Assembly: GCA_032718475.1 (NCBI GenBank)
Contig: JAUCBJ010005204.1
Span: 1-42,081, forward strand
Source of the DNA: Nemertoderma westbladi
Lineage: Eukaryota > Xenacoelomorpha > Nemertodermatida > Nemertodermatidae
DNA length: 42,081 nucleotides
Direction of reading: 5' to 3'
The translations under genes and the position numbers were made by a program. Position 1 is the stretch's first letter; each line of letters starts with the position of its first letter. Of the stretch, positions 20,960-31,064 are shown piece by piece. The notes beneath the pieces were generated by a model, which saw nothing but the letters and a program-made list of their open reading frames with translations, had not been told where the DNA came from and did not search any database.

Positions 20960-22492
20960 TACGCGAACGGCGTTTACGCAGTTTTTTGAGCTAGCAAGAG
21001 TCCTTTTCTCTTTGGGGCGAGCCACTTTACTAGGAGGGCTATAACTCATGGGTGAAGGGTGCAATACAATTGCATCGGAAGGTTTTAGGATTATGGTCGG
21101 TGTATCCGCCAGTCGAGGTACCCGGTTGATCGGTATCAACCTCAGTGGAACGAGGTCGAACAACCTTGAGAGCGCGTTTTAAGACAGCAGCTCTTACTGG
21201 TCCCTGACGGGTCATTTGCACGAAAGCGGTAGGTGGACCCTGTGTAGTGAGAAATTTCCTCGGTTTGATGATTCTTTCCAACTCGCATTCTCGGGCTCTA
21301 TCGGAATCGATATGCTTCTCCTCAAGCTGATTTTCCTCCGCTTGTCGTTGAAAGCATTCGTCCAAAACTCTTGCAGAAAGTAGAGTCGTCCAAGCTCGAT
21401 ATCTTCTTAGAGATTCTGGATTTCCCGATCGAACTGAGATAAAGCTAATTCGTTTACCGCTTGGACTTGCTGCTGCAATTTACGTTTCTCTGAACAATCG
21501 TAGGTTCCTTTTCCGATCTTTTGACGAATAGTGTCCAATGCGTTTCGTACAACTCTCTACTCTACCTCGGTGACAGGTTGTATCGGGTTAAACAGGGACG
21601 ATTATACGGTTGAATGGCGATATTAGGTGTCCGCGTCCCAATCCGGCTAGGTAAGATGGGCGAATATCTAGGGAGCCCACAACCGGAGTGCCACCGACTA
21701 ATTGTTCGGGTAACACTAGATCTTTGAACAGTGAGTAAGCTCGGGAGGATCCGTGATACTATTAGGATCAAGAGTCTGAGGTCTCACCAGGGAATGAGGA
21801 GGTCTGACCGAGTATTCCGGAACTCTGATCATGGGTTTATTTAAGGATCGTTTGAGTCGAGCGAGCGTAGGTGATACCCGAACAAGTTTCGCTCGAAACT
21901 CCCGTAAATATAGCGAGTAAAACTGTGTTTAGATCAACGTTTCCGCGGATGTTTATGTCTTTCCGTTTGTTGGTTGGGTCTAGGGCATTCATCGTAATAA
22001 TACCAAAGTCGCACGTCTTGTAGGGGAAACGCAGGTGATCTTTCTTCAGTTTTACAATGTTTCTCTCAAGAATTCCAAATATACGTTGGAGTCACTGCGT
22101 TTATCCGGTTCTTTAACGTCTTCTCTTTAGAGCCGATTTCGAATAGAATTTTCGCATTCGATTCTCAGTTTATCGTTACGACTCCGCTGGGTATGATATT
22201 TAAATAGGACCATTTCCCTTTCGGTGTCGACATCGTCCGTATCATGTAAATCGATAGGATGACCAGTAGTTAAGAAGTCCATATGCGTACCATTACGATG
22301 CGTATAGCGAGATTTTCTATAGTCCAATTCACGCATGAGCTGTTCCTTTGACATTGGCGGTTCGATATATCGGCCATCGTCCTCCGTAGTGGGTTGACTA
22401 ACGTCGCCGCGTATTAAACTATCAACAAACGCTTGCAATGGTAGGGTATATCGCTCCCTGATACTAAGATCATCTTCTATCAACTCAGTCAT
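20960..22492 (-). pseudogene. Cluster of decayed, unidentified ORFs between pol remnant and 3' LTR
   Basis: Minus-strand coding-like sequence with several frameshifts and stops. First comes an acidic 121-residue open stretch (22492-22127) starting MTELIEDDLSIRERYTLPLQ. Further pieces lie in different frames, among them FPYKTCDFGIITMNALDP (~22020), MIRVPEYSVRPP (~21830), LPEQLVGGTPVVGSLDI (~21700) and a charged coiled-coil-like stretch (~21450-21310). The tail is proline- and lysine-rich (KVARPKEKRTLA, ~21010). I do not recognise the family. Position is where an env or other accessory gene would sit in an LTR element. It could equally be a relic of an unrelated insertion. No signal peptide or transmembrane segment is evident. 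Confidence 0.45.
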
Positions 22493-22844
22493 AGCTGCTA
22501 TATGAGTTTATCGATATTATAATTAATTATAATTAGGCTAGCGGTTGTTGCTGCCTACCCCTCGATGCCCCCGGACAGCGCAAGATCCTCAACGCTGATG
22601 TACTGTCGCCGATGTGCCTTTCACCAACGTAGTAGCTACACAACGACAATAATACCTGCGCGAGTCACTCCACTGTCCGTCCCAAGGGCTTAGATTTACT
22701 TCAGGTTCTTACTGCAGAGGTAGGGCTACTTTCACAACTGCGACTCGCTACTGTAAACACACTTTAGTAGTAACATTCACCTATAAATGCACAAATTCCA
22801 CACAACTGTCACAAATTGTACACATTCGGGCCATTTGTCCATTA

Positions 22845-22852
22845 GTCAAGTG
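22845..22852. repeat. 8-bp target-site duplication GTCAAGTG of the P-like element, left copy
   Basis: GTCAAGTG precedes the left inverted terminus and is repeated at 25329-25336 after the right terminus. Eight bases is the duplication length of P-type elements. Confidence 0.88.
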
Positions 22853-23289
22853 CAAGGCGTTCTTAACTAAAGGCCATGCAACCGTGCAGCACTGAAGGCT
22901 GACTGGAGGCTGAAGCTATTCACAGTTTAATACAGTAGAATAGAATAGTATGTAGTACTGTACTGGAGTACTGCTACTGCTGTTCTGTCTACCGGTAACT
23001 GTAATTTAATGTTACACTGACTGTACAGCTGTACCGTCAGACAGACTGGTAAATCATTATTAACACATTTGTATGGTTTAAAAGATACGATAACAATAAA
23101 CACTGGCCTTCTGATTTTCCGACTATTACTATTAAGGGAAAGCATCGGCCGGTAAATCCACCGTCTGTGTTTCCAACGATCCCCAAAAGCCAAGTTCCAA
23201 CTCCAGTAGCCGCTCCTCGAACTACTAAAAGATCATCCCTGGAAGTTAGATCATTGGAACCAGATCTGCAGATCAGTTAGATGCATTTA

Positions 23290-24491
23290 CTAAAAGTGAC
23301 GATATCGACTCTATCTCAACAATATGTCAAGAACTTTCTAAACTACCGAATGGAGTGAATGTTTATCGTTCCGATGAGACTGTTAATATCCTGTCTGTTG
23401 ATTACATTGAAGGAATTCCTCGATTTTTGATTAAACTGAACGATTCTTTTTCTTTCCAAGCATTTCATTGTGGGATTGCATACTCTATCTCGACTCTTAG
23501 TCAGCTGCGCATAACGGCACTGAATAAATGGTCACGCCTTGAGGAAGCCGTTCGTTTTTTGAATCAGCTGCAAATAAGTCACAGAAACAGCGTGATATTA
23601 GACCACATTCAGACATTATCACTGCTGGAAAGAGGCTTCAACGTGCAACTACTGGTCGCTTGTATTCTACGGAAACAATTGTTCGAGCGTTTGTTTATTT
23701 TGCCTCCTCTAGATCGGCATACTGCAGAATGCGAAACGATTATGAGTTGCCCAGTATTCGCACCTTAACTTCTATTACTAAATATATATATATTTATATA
23801 TTTTATATATATATTTATATATTTTATATATATATTTATATATTTTATATTTTTATATTATACATTTATATATGATGTGGAAAGTATGTTTGGAGTTCTG
23901 CGTCAAGGATGAGGTGGAACATACTTTATTAATTGTCAACAGGCATTGGAAAAGTCGAGAATCTTGGTTAGCAAACTTTTGCTAGAATTGGGAAGCACTG
24001 TTGAAGGAAATCAACAACATGTTTGTGAGAACTGTCCATCTACATTGAGTGAAGACGAATGCGAATTACTGGACAACTTGGAAGAACTGGAGGACTCTAT
24101 TTCTGATGATAATAAACAAGCACTGGTGTATATCGCGGGGTATATAAGTGCAACTCATGAGGACATACCAGCTGACAATAGACAATACTACTTAAAATAT
24201 GGCTCATATTTAAACAGACTTGACCGCGGTGGATTAAGGAAACCAGATGACAAGACTTGTATATTCACATTTTATTGTTATATGTTGTTTATTAATTTAA
24301 AATCAGAATTTTGCCGAAAATCTCTAGAAACCGTTTTTTGTTATTTGTCATCTGTCTATTGTCTGGAAATAACTCGCGCATCTACTCGCAAATTGATTAA
24401 TATTTTTGTAAATAATGATTGTATATTAAAAACTCCACGATCTACAAAGGAGAATGCACAAAAGAAAAAAAAATTATCAGAATCTCGCTAG
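23290..24491 (+). pseudogene. P/THAP-type transposase remnant
   Basis: Three plus-strand pieces follow in family order. The first (about 23283-23640) runs from DDIDSISTICQEL to RNSVILDHIQTL. After a frameshift comes YSTETIVRAFVYFASSRSAY with LPSIRTL (23660-23765), which resembles the conserved segment before the catalytic domain of THAP9/P transposases. An AT microsatellite (23778-23862) then replaces most of the catalytic core. DVESMFGVLRQ (~23875) is followed by a stop. The last frame (23946-24491) carries LVYIAGYIS, typical of the C-terminal region, and GGLRKP. These proteins cut and paste P-type elements. Missing catalytic residues and several breaks make it inactive. The family call rests on motifs only. 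Confidence 0.7.
23778..23862. repeat. AT microsatellite (TATATATATTTATATATTT units)
   Basis: Tandem units of about 22 bp consisting only of A and T lie inside the transposase remnant. They are too regular to be coding. Confidence 0.85.
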
Positions 24492-24685
24492 AAAACTCCA
24501 TTTGTGCTATATACTTAACTTAAATCGCATAATTGTGCTACGGTACTTAAATCACATTTGTGCTACTGTACTCTTAATTTATAAATAAATATATGTGATA
24601 AATAATGTGGATAGCTGTATAATATACGGTCCGTGTTAGTAATTATCGTTTAATGTATTTGCATGTGCTACGTTCGGTTATATAA

Positions 24686-25106
24686 TACTAGCTGGGATGG
24701 CCGGCTTCGCCGGCATCCCATCGCGCTCGGCGCGATGGGCAGACTCGCGCTTCGCGCTCGCAGTTTAAATTCCCTTTAGTCCCCGAAATAACGTCCCATG
24801 ACAACGGATGCCATGGTAACAGGGTCTTTAAAGTCATTCCATGTAATTTCTCAAGGTCGATATAGTAGGGGTAGGTTTTGATCCTAGGTCTGTACGATCA
24901 TTGGTACCCGAAATAATGGCCCATAGCAACGGTTGCCATGGTGACAGACAGTGCCACACCCCCTACCCCAAAGCCACATAGCCTATGTTACCCGCCGGGT
25001 CATGATACCCCTGTGGACAAAATTTCAGCCCTCTGGGGTCAGTAGTTCTGGAGAAAAACGTGAACAGACAGACATACTCTTTTCTTTATTTATATATAGA
25101 TATAAC
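24686..25106 (+). mobile_element. Short repeat insertion with GC-rich hairpin head and ATATATAGATA tail
   Basis: The start has a perfect hairpin around GGGATGGCCGGCTTCGCCGG, then two more GC-rich palindromic phrases (GCGCTCGGCGCG, GCGCTTCGCGC). The middle holds two related blocks (CCCGAAATAACGTCCCATGACAA-like at 24782 and CCCGAAATAATGGCCCATAGCAA-like at 24908). The end has AAATTTCAGCCCTCTGGGGT and CAGACAGACAT, then TTTATATATAGAT. Ends like this are common in short retroelements mobilised by RTE-type LINEs. A non-autonomous retroelement or hairpin-headed DNA element are both possible. It interrupts no ORF. Confidence 0.5.
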
Positions 25107-25336
25107 CGATATTATCTTCCATTTATAAAATTGTTAATATTCGATATTTTTTCCATATTTCACATTTCAATTTAACGTTTTAATGGATATTCCATTGTTA
25201 CGAACCAGCTGCATTGGTTTAAATTGATGAAAGAGGGACTCCAAGATGTAAAATTCAGTTAATGTGGTCAGCCTCCAGTCAGCCTTCAGTGCTGCACGGT
25301 TGCATGGCCTTTAGTTAAGAACGCCTTGGTCAAGTG

Positions 25337-26577
25337 CCTTCCAGAATGCCACGTTATTATTATGTATCCCTGGATACTAGCAGTGTGCTATTTATTCCGC
25401 ATGCTATTCAATGGGGCAAGATTTCTATTGCTCTTTTAACTCGCTTCTAATTCTAGCGTAGTTGTTGCCATGGTGACATTATGGAAAGCTAGCAGTAGAA
25501 TTAGGGTAATTCTCATGCATACAGATCTGGGATGCTATTTAATAGTAATTCTTTAATTGTCAATATTCCCCTTTATACATGATTTTATGAATTTTGTCGG
25601 CTATTGACTATATATTGGAGATTCTCGCACACTAATATACTTAATAGGGTGAATCTCCACTCCCATGATCTATTAATTAAGGGAATTTTGGGAATGTTAT
25701 AAATTGCATAAAATGACAATTTATCAAATTCATGAGAGGATATGAATTTAAATTTATTCCCGTAAATTTTATTATTTAATATTAAATAGACACAATTTTA
25801 TTCCAGAGCATGTCTGGGGACTAGGATCCTGAATTCTGGGAAATTTGTCCTTTTAAGAGTATCGGTAAGTGCTACGATATCTTAATCGACTAGAATTTTA
25901 AAGGATCTGAATTTTAACAGATTTTAGATTTTCTTGGTTTACAAACTCCTCAGAGTTTATTTGTCGGCATTTACTCTATTATATTTGATTTAATAGATTT
26001 TTATAAATATTAAATAGTTAATATTTAAGATGGGCACCGATTTATTCCAGAACTTGTCTGGGGACGTTAACCACTGATTCTAGAATTTTGTCTTTCAAGT
26101 ATATCGGTGGGTGCCGCGATATCTTAATCGACTAGAATTACAGATGGTCAAAGGGTTTAACAGATTTATTTTGCGTTTTACGCTACTGTTAAAGGGACAT
26201 CACGCTACTATATGTATTATTTAATATACGGTATGAGAGCAATATTGCAAGAAGCAATGTCAGTGAGAAGAGGCAAGTCGTTTACAAGGTCTACCCAGAG
26301 CTTGGTTTAGCTGAGACACGAGGATCTGAACTTTGCATTCCTAATACTCTACTTACCAATAATACTTGAATATAGTAGGAGCTTTATTGTACTTTAATAA
26401 GTACGGACATTTCATCTTACTGTAGTCACGTATTTATAATATGATACGGACAGTAAGGAAAGAGAAAAAGAATTATTTCTCGCCGTTGCACTAAATATAT
26501 AATATAATATAAGTAAGTAAGTAATAAACACTAATATATATTGCACTAATCTACTAAATAATCACTAAAATAACATT
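25337..26577. other. AT-rich internal region of the LTR element with a duplicated segment
   Basis: No coding sequence is recognised. Segments around 25801-25935 and 26041-26170 are diverged direct copies. Both hold TTCCAGA...TGTCTGGGGAC, then GTGCTACGATATCTTAATCG or GTGCCGCGATATCTTAATCG, then TTTAACAGATTT. Confidence 0.6.
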
Positions 26578-26695
26578 CTACTAAATAAAATTAAAGAAAA
26601 CGATTATAATAAAATTACATAATAATACATACATAAATATAAAAGAATAAAAACAAATATAAAATAATATAGTCACACACCCACTCCAGACGCTG
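26578..26695 (-). repeat. AT-rich tail module, copy A
   Basis: The sequence downstream of the copy A frame (minus strand: GTCTGGAGTGGGTGTGTGAC, then AT-rich with TATGTATGTATTATTA) matches the tail at 27930-28047 behind copy B. The tail is therefore part of the duplicated unit. Confidence 0.75.
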
Positions 26696-27928
26696 TTACG
26701 TTGGGGAGTCCCTAGATGTTTGTTGGATTAGGGAGGTGGTCGTGGGAAGAGTATCTTGCCTTCCATAGTTTCCGGACAGTTCTCGGTCTCTTTCCAGTAA
26801 ACATAAACGACCAACTGGGCGATTGAGTTGTTGTGTTTCGAATACAATTCCAGGTTTCCTCTTCGTCCTGGAATAGTGACGATAGAAACATCGCTTCAAA
26901 TACACGACGGCCTTACAAAGCCGATTCCAGGAGCTATAGTGGTTTATCGCTCCCTGCAAAAGAGGTGAGATTCCCTGCGAGACGTCGGGTGTTCCAGATT
27001 TCCAGTCTCTTTCTCTGATTTCCACAACAGAGTTATTTGTGGCGGGGGAGTTTAGACCCGCAGCGTCGTCCCCTGAAATGTGTAGTACAGACAGATCAAT
27101 CGCGGGTTTAAATAACTTTGATTTACTCGTCCGGGTTTTAGGTTTGACTTTCTCCGCTCCCTTGGCTTGTCTAATCTCAGCCGTGGTGAGATGAGGAGGC
27201 CATTCATCCTCTTCTTTACTTAGGAAGTCGGGTCCACCTAACCAGTCTGGAGTATCTATCAGTTCTTGAGGAGTTGCTCCTCTGGAAGCGATGTCGGCTG
27301 GATTAATCGTCCCAAGGCAATGTCTCCATTGATCTACATTAGAGTTAATATCGTCATTATCTGAGGAGTATGGTGTTCCCTCAGTTGTGATTGTCTCTCC
27401 CTCACTGATGTCTTCTTCCCATTCACTCACCTGATGGACCTGATCTTTGGGTAGCCTTTCCATGAGTGTCCTACGGGAAGGTCCAGTGAAGTACCAACCT
27501 ACTCTTGTTCTTCCCGCATAGGTTTGCAATGGTTGCGGTCGAGCAGGCCGTTTCTCTAATGTCTCAAGCGCCTCATGCGCATTTTGGCCGATGAGTATCT
27601 GCACCCCTGGGTAGTCGGTGTTGAATCTAGGTATCTCATGCTGCTGGGTGAAATCGTCTTCATCCCAGTTATAAGGTTCCACTTGGCTGGTAGCGAAGTT
27701 CTTTATCGCCACCATTTTTACTGACCTTATACTGTGTTCTCCTAGTTCATCCTGGGGGGTGGACAACGCGCCTACATAGTAGTCTGTAGCTACTGTAGAT
27801 TTCCAAACCTGCATAATTCCTGAAAGGTTCAACTTAGTTTGGAACTTGGGTTGTCCAGCAAAGATGTCTTCGGCTAGTTCTTTGTCGATGAATGTTCCTG
27901 TGCTGCCGGAGTCAAGGAGGGCGTTCAC
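26696..27928 (-). pseudogene. Copy A of the duplicated protease-to-3'-pol module, RT deleted
   Basis: The frame opens at NALLDSGSTGTFIDKEL, the aspartic protease site, and stays close to the ORF at 28048-30912 through the protease. Behind TPYSSDNDDIN it jumps to SNVDQWRHCLGTINPADIASRG, which is the end of the RNase H region in BEL/Pao polyproteins. It goes on through WLGGPDFL and ends with GRLCLLERDRELSG...SRDSPT. The whole RT and most of RNase H are gone, without a frameshift. There is no Gag and no integrase HHCC or DDE region. Its start lies directly against the AT-rich tail of copy B. It may be unexpressed, or an artefact of a tandem duplication. Confidence 0.75.
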
Positions 27929-27929
27929 T

Positions 27930-28047
27930 ATATAATATAATAAATAATAAAATTAATATAATAAAATTACGTAATAATACATACATAGATATAAAAATAA
28001 TAAAAACAAATATAAATAATATAGTCACACACCCACTCCAGACGCGG
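27930..28047 (-). repeat. AT-rich tail module, copy B
   Basis: Matches 26578-26695, including CGTCTGGAGTGGGTGTGTGA on the minus strand and the following A+T run. It separates the copy B frame end from the copy A protease start. Confidence 0.75.
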
Positions 28048-30930
28048 TTACGTTGGGGAGTCCCTAGATGTTTGTTGGATTAGGGAGGTGGTCGTGGGAA
28101 GAGTATCTTGCCTTCCATAGTTTCCGGATAGTTCTCGGTCTCTTTCCAGTAAACATAAACGACCAACTGGGCGATTGAGTTGTTGTGTTTCGAATACAAT
28201 TCCAGGTTTCTTCTCCGTCCCGGAATAGTGACGATGGAAACACCAAGTTTGGTTATCGGTGAGGAGATCAGTTGTATTTTCCTCATCGTATTGGTTAATA
28301 TCGTCATTATCTGAGGAGTATGGTGTTCCCTCAGTTGTGGTCTCTCCCTCACTGATTTCTTCTTCCCATTCACTCACCTGATGTACTTGGTCGTTAGGTA
28401 ATCTTTCCATGAGTGTTCTCCGGGAAGGTCCAGTGAAGTACCAACCTACACTCGTTCTTCCCGCATATGTTTGTAATGGTTGCGGTCGAGCAGGCCGTTT
28501 TTCTAATGTTTCAAGCGCCTCATGCGCATTTTGGCCGATCAATATCTGCACCCCTGGGTAGTCGGTGTTGAATCTAGGGATATCATGCTGCTGGGTAAAA
28601 TGGTCTTCATCCCAGTTGTAAGGTTCTACTTGGCTGGTAGCAAAGTTCTTTATCGCCACCATTTTTACTGACCTTATGCTATGTTCTCCTGGTTCATCCT
28701 GGGGAGTGGACAACGCGCCTACATAGTAGTCTGTAGCTACTGTGGATTTCCAAACCTGCATAATTCCTGAAAGGTTCAACTTAGTTCGGAACTTGGGTTG
28801 TCCAGCAAAGATGTCTTCGGCTAGTTCTTTGTTGATGAATGTTCCTGTGCTGCCGGAGTCAAGGAGGGCATTTACTATAAAACTCTTACATGGCCCATGG
28901 ACTCTCAGCTGAACCACTGGGAATTCCCGGATTCCGATGTTGGAAGTTGGCGCTTTCCAAGATGGTTGCCGGTCCGGAATAGTCAGTTGATTATCGGTTT
29001 CATTCTCATACGTAAGCGCTCGATACACTGCGGTGTTTATCATATAACAGGATTCGTTTTCGTCGGAGAATTCGTCCGTGTAAAATCCTTCCATCTCAGA
29101 GCTGTGGTCAGTGTCGTTCACATCACTGAATTGGACATGTAGTTCGGGCTCACTTACCTGACTCATGTGGGTTCTTTCAAATTCTGTGTGCAGCAAGATA
29201 TGATGTTTCGCGCCGCACTTAGCACACCTCGCGTCTGAGTAACAGGTCCGCCTTTGGTGTCCTCGTCTGAGGCAATTATAACACAACCGCTTATCCCACA
29301 TGACATCACGTCTATCTTTAAGGGATTTCTTTAAGAATTCAACACACCCACTCAAGCGATGGGGCCCGTCGCACAATACACATTTGGGCTTGATGTTACT
29401 TACTTTAACCTGTGCTATGTGGTGCACACCTGTTCTTTCCTCGGGCTTTCTTCTATGAATTCTCTTAGGAGACGTAGGAGGAGTTGTTGTTACCTGTTCT
29501 CTCCTGTCACTGGTTCGAGACTTAGATTTACTTACGTCTTTCTGTGTTTTGTTGACATAGTAAGATCTTTCGGTGTCTTTCCCGCTGTTCTCGTTGTGGG
29601 AGGTTTGGCTTTCGCCGTCGTCTGTATAACACACTGGTGTTACCTTTCTCCTAGAAACGGGTTTTTCACTTACCTCACTTTCAGGAGTCTGCTCTCTAGA
29701 CTGTTTTAGGAGTTGTAATCTTACCTCTCGGTTTAAGAATGACAGAAGGTCCGTCATGGTTGGATCTCTATGTTGTTGGTCCATCAAATAGAGAACCTTT
29801 TTGTCCCAGCGAGTACCTACTCCACCCTTTGGCAAAGCTGATCCTGATGCTAGGGCTCCTACAACCATAGAATTCTGGTATTCATGAGACTTACCCAACC
29901 AGTCTAATTGTCTACAGATCTCCTGAATCTCATCGGAAAACTCTATAATCCCGCTGCTAAGAAACTTTCGGGGCGCCATTAATTTCGCATACAAATACCT
30001 AGCTATGTTAGTCCTATTACCATACCTGATGTTTAGTGTATCCCAAACTTGTCTTAATCCATCTGGATATCCAATAAACTTTAACGCCATTAACTTAGGA
30101 GGTCCTTCCAAGCACTCGATGAGGAATCTAAGTTTCTCTCCATGGGATAGTACGGAACTCTGTATGTTATCTTTATAATATTCATTAAAAGGTAACCATT
30201 TCATCTCATCTCCATTGAACTTGACGATCTCTCCCACCTTTACCGCTTGATGGGCTTCGGTTCTAGCCATTTGAAGCGTAAAACTTTCTTGGGCCATCGT
30301 ATTATTTAATATCGAGTTATCGGTATATAAATTTCTCTGATTATGATCAGGTCTATATGGAATATCATTATCAACAGGTTTATAATTACCCTTAATAGGG
30401 TTCACTATAGGAGTTTCTACTTCACTAGCAGTATAGATGCGTGTAGGCTCCACACCTTGCGCATGAAATACTTCAGACCTAACAGGTTGACACATTGTTA
30501 CAGGGGGTAGTGGTATACCCAATTGTATATTTACTAATTTGTCGCGTTCTAACGCGATACTATGCTGCACTTCTTGCAACTTTAACCTACCCTCTCTTAC
30601 TTTTCCCTTTAACTGCTGAACAGTCCCTTCCAACTCCTGGACCTGCTGGGAGGAACATATCGGATGTTCCTTCAGCTGCCCGAGCAGGAGACCCATCTCC
30701 CGCCGTCCCTCATCCACCCACTCTACCGCTGAAGCGGGAGCCGCCAACATAGTAATGGGTAGACGAGGGACGACGGGCGACAAATCGTTGATGTCTTGCT
30801 CGGCGTCCAGGACCGGGATTGCTTCAGGGGCTATTCTACTGGGCACAGGTAGTTTAGTACTGTGCAAAGGGAATTTGGAGTTAGGTTCTGGAAGTACAGG
30901 GGTCTCTATCACAGAGCTTCGAGAACAGGC
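28048..30930 (-). CDS. BEL/Pao-like Gag-protease polyprotein with RT deleted (copy B)
   Basis: A frame of about 960 codons; GTG at 30912 is only its first possible start and the true start may be upstream by frameshift. The Gag region (~225-420) contains KFNGDEMKWLPFNEYY and DTLNIRYGN, like the DUF1759 domain of BEL/Pao elements. Zinc knuckles are at ~511-575: CVLCDGPHRLSGC, CYNCLRRGHQRRTC (CX2CX4HX4C) and CAKCGAKHHILLH. The aspartic protease site is LLDSGSTGTF at ~685. After DDINQYDEENTTDLLTDNQ it jumps to CFHRHYSG and the same C-terminal end as copy A. Gag builds the particle, protease matures it. RT, RNase H and integrase are absent. The frame itself has no stops over 2.8 kb. Confidence 0.85.
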   Translation of the reverse strand, partial: ACSRSSVIETPVLPEPNSKFPLHSTKLPVPSRIAPEAIPVLDAEQDINDLSPVVPRLPITMLAAPASAVEWVDEGRREMGLLLGQLKEHPICSSQQVQELEGTVQQLKGKVREGRLKLQEVQHSIALERDKLVNIQLGIPLPPVTMCQPVRSEVFHAQGVEPTRIYTASEVETPIVNPIKGNYKPVDNDIPYRPDHNQRNLYTDNSILNNTMAQESFTLQMARTEAHQAVKVGEIVKFNGDEMKWLPFNEYYKDNIQSSVLSHGEKLRFLIECLEGPPKLMALKFIGYPDGLRQVWDTLNIRYGNRTNIARYLYAKLMAPRKFLSSGIIEFSDEIQEICRQLDWLGKSHEYQNSMVVGALASGSALPKGGVGTRWDKKVLYLMDQQHRDPTMTDLLSFLNREVRLQLLKQSREQTPESEVSEKPVSRRKVTPVCYTDDGESQTSHNENSGKDTERSYYVNKTQKDVSKSKSRTSDRREQVTTTPPTSPKRIHRRKPEERTGVHHIAQVKVSNIKPKCVLCDGPHRLSGCVEFLKKSLKDRRDVMWDKRLCYNCLRRGHQRRTCYSDARCAKCGAKHHILLHTEFERTHMSQVSEPELHVQFSDVNDTDHSSEMEGFYTDEFSDENESCYMINTAVYRALTYENETDNQLTIPDRQPSWKAPTSNIGIREFPVVQLRVHGPCKSFIVNALLDSGSTGTFINKELAEDIFAGQPKFRTKLNLSGIMQVWKSTVATDYYVGALSTPQDEPGEHSIRSVKMVAIKNFATSQVEPYNWDEDHFTQQHDIPRFNTDYPGVQILIGQNAHEALETLEKRPARPQPLQTYAGRTSVGWYFTGPSRRTLMERLPNDQVHQVSEWEEEISEGETTTEGTPYSSDNDDINQYDEENTTDLLTDNQTWCFHRHYSGTEKKPGIVFETQQLNRPVGRLCLLERDRELSGNYGRQDTLPTTTSLIQQTSRDSPT

Positions 30931-31064
30931 CTAATTATTTCAGGCTCATCTACTATAGTAGGGAGTCTTTCTACACTAATAATTTGGTCTGTAGGCTCAG
31001 GATTACTTAAATCTACACTAGCTAGTTGCCTTCTCACAGCTGGAGGCAAATTAGGCAATTTCTG

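Larger units (their letters stand above)
22853..25328 (+). mobile_element. P-element/THAP-type DNA transposon nested in the LTR element
   Basis: 2476 bp with 61-bp nearly perfect inverted termini (22853-22913 and 25268-25328) beginning CAAGGCGTTC, flanked by GTCAAGTG. The interior has decayed pieces of a P-type transposase on the plus strand, an AT microsatellite and a small repeat insertion. The transposase is broken, so this copy needs a partner to move. Confidence 0.88.

Noticed and set aside
23660-23875. 71-residue ORF ending in an Ile/Tyr repeat
   Set aside because: Its first part is a real transposase piece, already listed; the rest translates the AT microsatellite.
24700-24770. Bacterial REP-like palindromes or contamination
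   Set aside because: The GC-rich hairpins are embedded in a repeat with an animal-type AT tail inside a P element; nothing bacterial surrounds them.
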